Positions 7,071 to 9,403 of a stretch of DNA of 9,403 bases are shown here, piece after piece; the stretch's first letter is position 1, and each line of letters begins with the position of its first letter. The notes below the pieces were generated by a model. The model was not told the origin of the DNA, did no database searches, and was given only the letters and a program-made list of their open reading frames with translations. The DNA lies in assembly GCA_902797525.1 (NCBI GenBank), contig CADBSZ010000219.1, positions 1 through 9,403 on the forward strand, in the 5' to 3' direction. The DNA comes from an uncultured Ruminococcus sp. Lineage in GTDB: Bacteria; Bacillota; Clostridia; Oscillospirales; Acutalibacteraceae. Both the position numbers and the translations under genes were made by a program.

Positions 7071-7926
7071 TCTTATTCCGAACAGCCGCGCGCGGGCGAT
7101 AGAGGTTTCGCTGACGCAGCGCCGCTGCTTTAAGGAAAAGCTCTTTCACCGCTTTACCAAGGCGGTGGTGGACTTTCAGCTCGTGGAGCCGAACGACAAA
7201 ATCGCCGTCTGCATTTCGGGCGGCAAGGACTCCATGCTCATGGCAAAGCTCTTTCAGGAGCTGAAGCGTCACAACAAGTTTCCCTTTGAGCTGGTCTTTT
7301 TGGTAATGGACCCGGGCTACACCCCCGAAAACCGCCGCCAAATCGAGCACAACGCCGCCGTGATGGAGGTGCCGCTCACTATCTTTGAAAGCGAAATTTT
7401 CGATTCCGTCGTCAATGTCAAAAAGTCGCCGTGCTATCTTTGCGCGCGCATGCGCCGTGGTCATCTCTACAAAAAGGCGCAGGAGCTGGGCTGCAACAAA
7501 ATCGCTCTCGGCCATCACTACGACGACGTCATCGAAACCAACCTCATGAGCATGCTCTGGGGCGGTCAGATTCAAACCATGATGCCCAAGCTGCACAGCA
7601 CCAACTTTGAGGGAATGCAGCTCATCCGTCCGCTCTATTACATTCGCGAGGAGGATATCATCGCGTGGCGCGACTACAATCACCTGCAATTCTTGCGCTG
7701 CGCCTGCCGTTTTACCGAAGCGCTGGAAGATGAAGCAGCCGACAGGGAATCCGCCTCCAAGCGCAAGGAAACCAAGCGGTTGATTCAGCAGCTCAAAAAG
7801 ACCAACCCAAGCGTAGAGGCGAATATTTTTAACAGTATGCACAACGTCGCCCTCGACGCTGTCATCGCCTACAAAACCAAGGGCGTCAAGCATCATTTTC
7901 TCGATAACTATGAATTGGATAAGTGA
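7063..7926 (+). CDS. TtcA-like PP-loop ATPase, probable tRNA 2-thiolation enzyme (tRNA 2-thiocytidine biosynthesis family)
   Basis: PP-loop enzymes of this group adenylate a tRNA base and replace an oxygen with sulfur; TtcA makes 2-thiocytidine at position 32 with a 4Fe-4S cluster. The 287-residue protein has the PP-loop SGGKDS (52-57), a CxxC pair (Cys124, Cys127, in PCYLCARMRRG), a GHHYDDVIET motif, and a late RCACR segment (Cys213, Cys215). The CxxC pair plus a later Cys is the TtcA pattern (in E. coli Cys122, Cys125 and Cys222) and separates it from lysidine synthetase TilS, which lacks these cysteines. ATG 7063 overlaps the previous gene by 8 bases. A GGTGA at 7052-7056 serves as the ribosome binding site, so the two are translationally coupled. 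The substrate base is inferred; a related TtcA-family paralogue with another target is possible. Confidence 0.82.
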   Translation: MNNLIPNSRARAIEVSLTQRRCFKEKLFHRFTKAVVDFQLVEPNDKIAVCISGGKDSMLMAKLFQELKRHNKFPFELVFLVMDPGYTPENRRQIEHNAAVMEVPLTIFESEIFDSVVNVKKSPCYLCARMRRGHLYKKAQELGCNKIALGHHYDDVIETNLMSMLWGGQIQTMMPKLHSTNFEGMQLIRPLYYIREEDIIAWRDYNHLQFLRCACRFTEALEDEAADRESASKRKETKRLIQQLKKTNPSVEANIFNSMHNVALDAVIAYKTKGVKHHFLDNYELDK

Positions 7927-7940
7927 AAAACCTATCCAAT
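7914..7940 (+). other. 8-bp hairpin spanning the stop codon of the TtcA-like gene
   Basis: ATTGGATA (7914-7921) pairs exactly with TATCCAAT (7933-7940). The 11-base loop contains the TGA stop (7924-7926). There is no T-tract downstream, so this is not an intrinsic terminator by standard criteria. It may mark the transcript 3' end or be incidental. Confidence 0.35.
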
Positions 7941-7953
7941 CCTTACAACTACT

Positions 7954-7977
7954 CATTACGAATTACGCATGATTACC
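7954..7977. repeat. Short ATTACG repeat in the intergenic region
   Basis: Two adjacent 7-mers (CATTACG, AATTACG; 7954-7967) are followed by a degenerate ATTACC at 7972-7977. Tracts built of ATTACG/CGTAAT units are, as I recall, common between genes in Clostridia genomes. This copy is very short and may be a remnant. Confidence 0.35.
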
Positions 7978-7998
7978 GCTCCTTCCAACATTTGTGTG

Positions 7999-8027
7999 TT
8001 GATTGAAAACGGAAAACGTGTTAGCAT
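7999..8027 (+). promoter_or_regulatory. Probable promoter for the CAP-domain gene
   Basis: TTGATT (7999-8004) is followed after 17 bases by TAGCAT (8022-8027). The -10 is preceded by TG at 8019-8020, an extended -10 arrangement. Each hexamer matches 4 of 6 consensus positions, so this is a moderate prediction. Its place between a hairpin-ended gene and a new gene supports it. A small inverted repeat, GCGGCA (8035-8040) and TGCCGC (8049-8054) with an 8-base loop, lies in the likely 5' leader. Confidence 0.45.
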
Positions 8028-8091
8028 AAAACCAGCGGCAAATCCATCTGCCGCGTGCTGCAGCATTCCGATTCTGAAAGGAGTTCAGTGA

Positions 8092-8832
8092 ATGAACCAA
8101 TTGCGTAAAATTCTGTCATTCGCATTAGCCGCCGTGTTGCTGCTTTCGGCAAGCGTCACGGTCACGGGCGCGGCAACGCGCTCCGAAAGCTGCGGTAATC
8201 CGAAGGTGTATGTTGTAAACGGCTGCCAAAATTTTGACAGCTGCAAAAATATTTTTGATTATTTCAAATCAAACGGCTATGACCTGCAAAAGCTTTTGCG
8301 GCAATACGCCTCAAAAAACAATGAGTCCGCTGCGCCTGCAACACAACCGTCAACGCAGGCGCCGACAACGCCCGCCGCGCCGTCTGCACAGCCTGCCGAA
8401 AAGCCCGACGAGCCGGCAACCCAACCGGCAACGCAGCCGCAGCCTGCCGCAAGCGATGCCGAAGCCTATGAAAACGAGGTTATCCGCCTTGTCAACATCG
8501 AGCGCGCCAACTACGGACTTTCGCCGCTGGCCAAGCGTGACGACGCCACCGCCGCTGCGCGAATCCGCGCCAAGGAGATTGTGCAGGCGTTCTCACACAC
8601 CCGTCCCAACGGCACATCCTGCTTCACCGTCTGCAAGGAGCTGGGCATTTCTTACCGCTCGGCAGGCGAGAACATCGCCTACGGCTACCGTACGCCGCAG
8701 CAGGTGATTGAGGGCTGGATGAATTCCGAGGGACACCGCAAAAACATTTTGTCCGCGTCCTTTACTTCTATCGGCGTGGGCTGCTACCGTCAGGGCGGCA
8801 CGCTCTATTGGTCACAGCTTTTCTTAGGCTGA
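8092..8832 (+). CDS. Secreted CAP-domain (SCP/YkwD-like) protein
   Basis: This 246-residue exported protein has a signal peptide (Arg/Lys at 5-6, hydrophobic core about 7-24, likely cleavage after Ala27-Ala28). A short Cys-containing N-terminal module follows (30-75; Cys34, Cys45, Cys51), then a Pro/Thr/Gln/Ala-rich linker (about 79-121), then a CAP domain (about 126-245). The CAP domain has the expected conserved sites: His169 (FSHTRPNG), Glu193 (GENIAYGY), and Glu213 and His215 (GWMNSEGHRKNIL), ending with a W-Q-L-F strand. Bacterial YkwD-like CAP proteins are common in Firmicutes, but their activity is mostly unknown. The start has an excellent AAAGGAG at 8077-8083, 8 bases upstream. There is no LPxTG anchor, choline-binding or SLH repeat, so it is probably released or held by the N-terminal module. 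The DUF4250 gene follows after 34 bases, likely in the same transcript. Confidence 0.9.
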   Translation: MNQLRKILSFALAAVLLLSASVTVTGAATRSESCGNPKVYVVNGCQNFDSCKNIFDYFKSNGYDLQKLLRQYASKNNESAAPATQPSTQAPTTPAAPSAQPAEKPDEPATQPATQPQPAASDAEAYENEVIRLVNIERANYGLSPLAKRDDATAAARIRAKEIVQAFSHTRPNGTSCFTVCKELGISYRSAGENIAYGYRTPQQVIEGWMNSEGHRKNILSASFTSIGVGCYRQGGTLYWSQLFLG

Positions 8833-8866
8833 TTTGTGCGGCTCTGCAACAACAAAGGAGGAATCC

Positions 8867-9040
8867 ATGTTACCGAACGATCCGATGATTTTGCTCAGCT
8901 ATGTCAACACCAAGCTGCGCGATGATTATCCGTCGCTTGCCGCCATGTGCGAGGATTTGCAGCTAAAGCAAGCGCAAATTGAGGACAAGCTGAAATCCAT
9001 CGGCTACACCTACAACGCAGAGCTGAACAGATTTGTATGA
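8867..9040 (+). CDS. DUF4250 domain-containing small protein
   Basis: This 57-residue cytoplasmic protein begins LPNDPMILLSYVNTKLRD, the conserved opening of DUF4250, and continues with the family's Leu-Cys-Glu-Asp and KLKSIGY.Y segments to a short C-terminus. The function of the family is unknown; the small helical fold could bind DNA or protein. ATG 8867 is chosen over an in-frame TTG at 8834 because AAAGGAGG (8854-8861) sits 5 bases before it and the family begins at this Met. It lies 34 bases after the CAP gene and just before a strong terminator, so it is the last gene of its transcript. Confidence 0.88.
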   Translation: MLPNDPMILLSYVNTKLRDDYPSLAAMCEDLQLKQAQIEDKLKSIGYTYNAELNRFV

Positions 9041-9044
9041 ACAG

Positions 9045-9073
9045 AACGGAGGAGCCGCCGCTCCTCCGTTTTT
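9045..9073 (+). terminator. Intrinsic (Rho-independent) terminator after the DUF4250 gene
   Basis: AACGGAGGAGC (9045-9055) and its exact reverse complement (9060-9070) form an 11-bp GC-rich stem with a 4-base loop (CGCC). The T run 9069-9073 overlaps the end of the stem. It begins 4 bases after the stop codon and insulates the region from the strong promoter downstream. Confidence 0.93.
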
Positions 9074-9235
9074 GCCGTATAAATTCAATGCTTTTAGGTA
9101 TACTGTTAGGGGAAATGTCATTGTGTCGGCCGCCATTTGCTTTTGTAATAATTGCATAAAATCGTCCATGTTGTGACACATTTTTAGATAGATAACAAAA
9201 ATGAAACTTTTTTAAAATTATTTGGAAAAAATCTC
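9074..9235. other. Gene-free AT-rich region between terminator and strong promoter
   Basis: I see no credible coding sequence here on either strand. The last part (about 9197-9232) is runs of A and T directly upstream of the -35 box, as in UP elements that bind the RNA polymerase alpha subunit at rRNA promoters. A lone TATACT at 9099-9104 has no -35 partner at a good distance. Confidence 0.5.
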
Positions 9236-9264
9236 TTGACATTACCCCGATTTTGCGATATAAT
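9236..9264 (+). promoter_or_regulatory. Perfect-consensus sigma-A promoter, probably of an rRNA operon
   Basis: TTGACA (9236-9241), a 17-bp spacer and TATAAT (9259-9264) match the consensus at every position. The upstream AT-rich stretch may act as an UP element. The transcription start would be near 9271. Such perfect promoters are typical of stable-RNA operons. The following leader has no gene start, which also fits. Confidence 0.9.
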
Positions 9265-9270
9265 AGCTCA

Positions 9271-9403
9271 TGCGCTGATGCGAAAGCGCGCTGAACAATC
9301 AGCACTAAAGCATGAAAACAGCGCACAAGGACCTTGAAAATTAAACAACGAAAAGAAAGAAACCCGTAATGACTTTGAGTTGAAAGAGACTCAAGAAATT
9401 ACA
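9271..9403 (+). other. Probable rRNA operon leader (boxA-like segment and hairpins), cut by the window end
   Basis: The stretch downstream of the strong promoter has no ribosome binding site or gene. It contains GACCTTGAAAATTAAACAA (9330-9348), like the boxA-type leader segments upstream of 16S in many Clostridia, and several inverted repeats. These are TGCGCTG (9271-9277) with 9319-9325; GCTGAT (9274-9279) with 9298-9303, overlapping the first; and TTGAGT (9375-9380) with ACTCAA (9389-9394), enclosed by GTAAT (9366-9370) with ATTAC (9398-9402). The 16S gene itself is not reached. A tRNA operon is the main alternative. Confidence 0.62.

Noticed and set aside
7048..7956. Long open frame on the - strand (302 codons) opposite the TtcA-like gene
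   Set aside because: It lies opposite a clear PP-loop gene, its translation has no recognisable domain, and there is no ribosome binding site of note. GC-rich third positions readily keep antisense frames open.
8035..8054. Small inverted repeat before the CAP gene as a riboswitch or terminator
   Set aside because: A 6-bp stem with an 8-base loop and no U-tract or known riboswitch core is too little to call a regulatory RNA.
8834..8866. TTG start adding 11 residues to the DUF4250 protein
   Set aside because: AAAGGAGG sits directly before ATG 8867, and the family begins at that Met.
9137..9162. Possible second promoter upstream of the rRNA-type promoter (TTGCTT and TAAAAT)
   Set aside because: The spacer is only 14 bases and the hexamers are weak.
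8904..9326. Open frames on the - strand across the DUF4250 gene and the downstream gap
   Set aside because: They run through the terminator and the consensus promoter and have no domain or plausible start site.
1..9403. Mobile element, phage, CRISPR or defence system
   Set aside because: No transposase, integrase, terminal inverted repeats, regular spacer array, Cas or nuclease motifs were seen. All genes are housekeeping or surface genes in the same orientation.

Overview
The window looks like a chromosomal housekeeping region of a low-to-moderate GC Gram-positive anaerobe, most likely a Clostridia member near the Oscillospirales/Ruminococcaceae. The reasons are the gene order at the left edge (a membrane-protein tail that looks like EcfT, followed by truA), AGGAG-type ribosome binding sites, a DUF4250 protein, a YkwD-like secreted CAP protein with a Pro/Thr/Gln linker, and a Clp ATPase with an N-terminal zinc finger. 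The genus cannot be fixed from sequence alone. All genes are on the + strand and no mobile element, CRISPR array or phage gene is visible.

Layout: 1-78 holds the last 25 codons of a membrane protein. Positions 51-812 hold truA (tRNA pseudouridine synthase). Positions 853-3402 hold a tight envelope-related run: a single-pass membrane protein with a large outer beta-propeller-like domain, a CvpA-family membrane protein, and a CDP-alcohol phosphatidyltransferase (PgsA-like). After a 124-base gap with a good sigma-A-type promoter comes a two-AAA-domain Clp ATPase of ClpE/ClpC type (3527-5860). A 13-bp hairpin then leads into a second membrane-anchored propeller-like protein (5919-7070), which overlaps a TtcA-like PP-loop tRNA-thiolation enzyme (7063-7926). 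A 165-base gap with a likely promoter precedes a secreted CAP-domain protein (8092-8832) and a small DUF4250 protein (8867-9040), closed by a textbook intrinsic terminator.

The last 363 bases contain no gene. They hold that terminator, an AT-rich stretch, a perfect-consensus promoter (TTGACA, 17 bp, TATAAT) and a structured leader with a boxA-like segment of the kind found before 16S rRNA genes. The window therefore probably ends just upstream of an rRNA operon.

The genes fall into three jobs: tRNA modification (truA, ttcA-like), envelope biogenesis and surface proteins (the two propeller proteins, CvpA, PgsA-like, CAP) and protein quality control (Clp ATPase). I see no clear undescribed defence or mobile system. 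The items most worth a second look are the duplicated -10 box and repeat cluster at the clp promoter, the zinc-finger Clp architecture, the two uncharacterised anchored propeller proteins, and the Cys-containing N-terminal module of the CAP protein.
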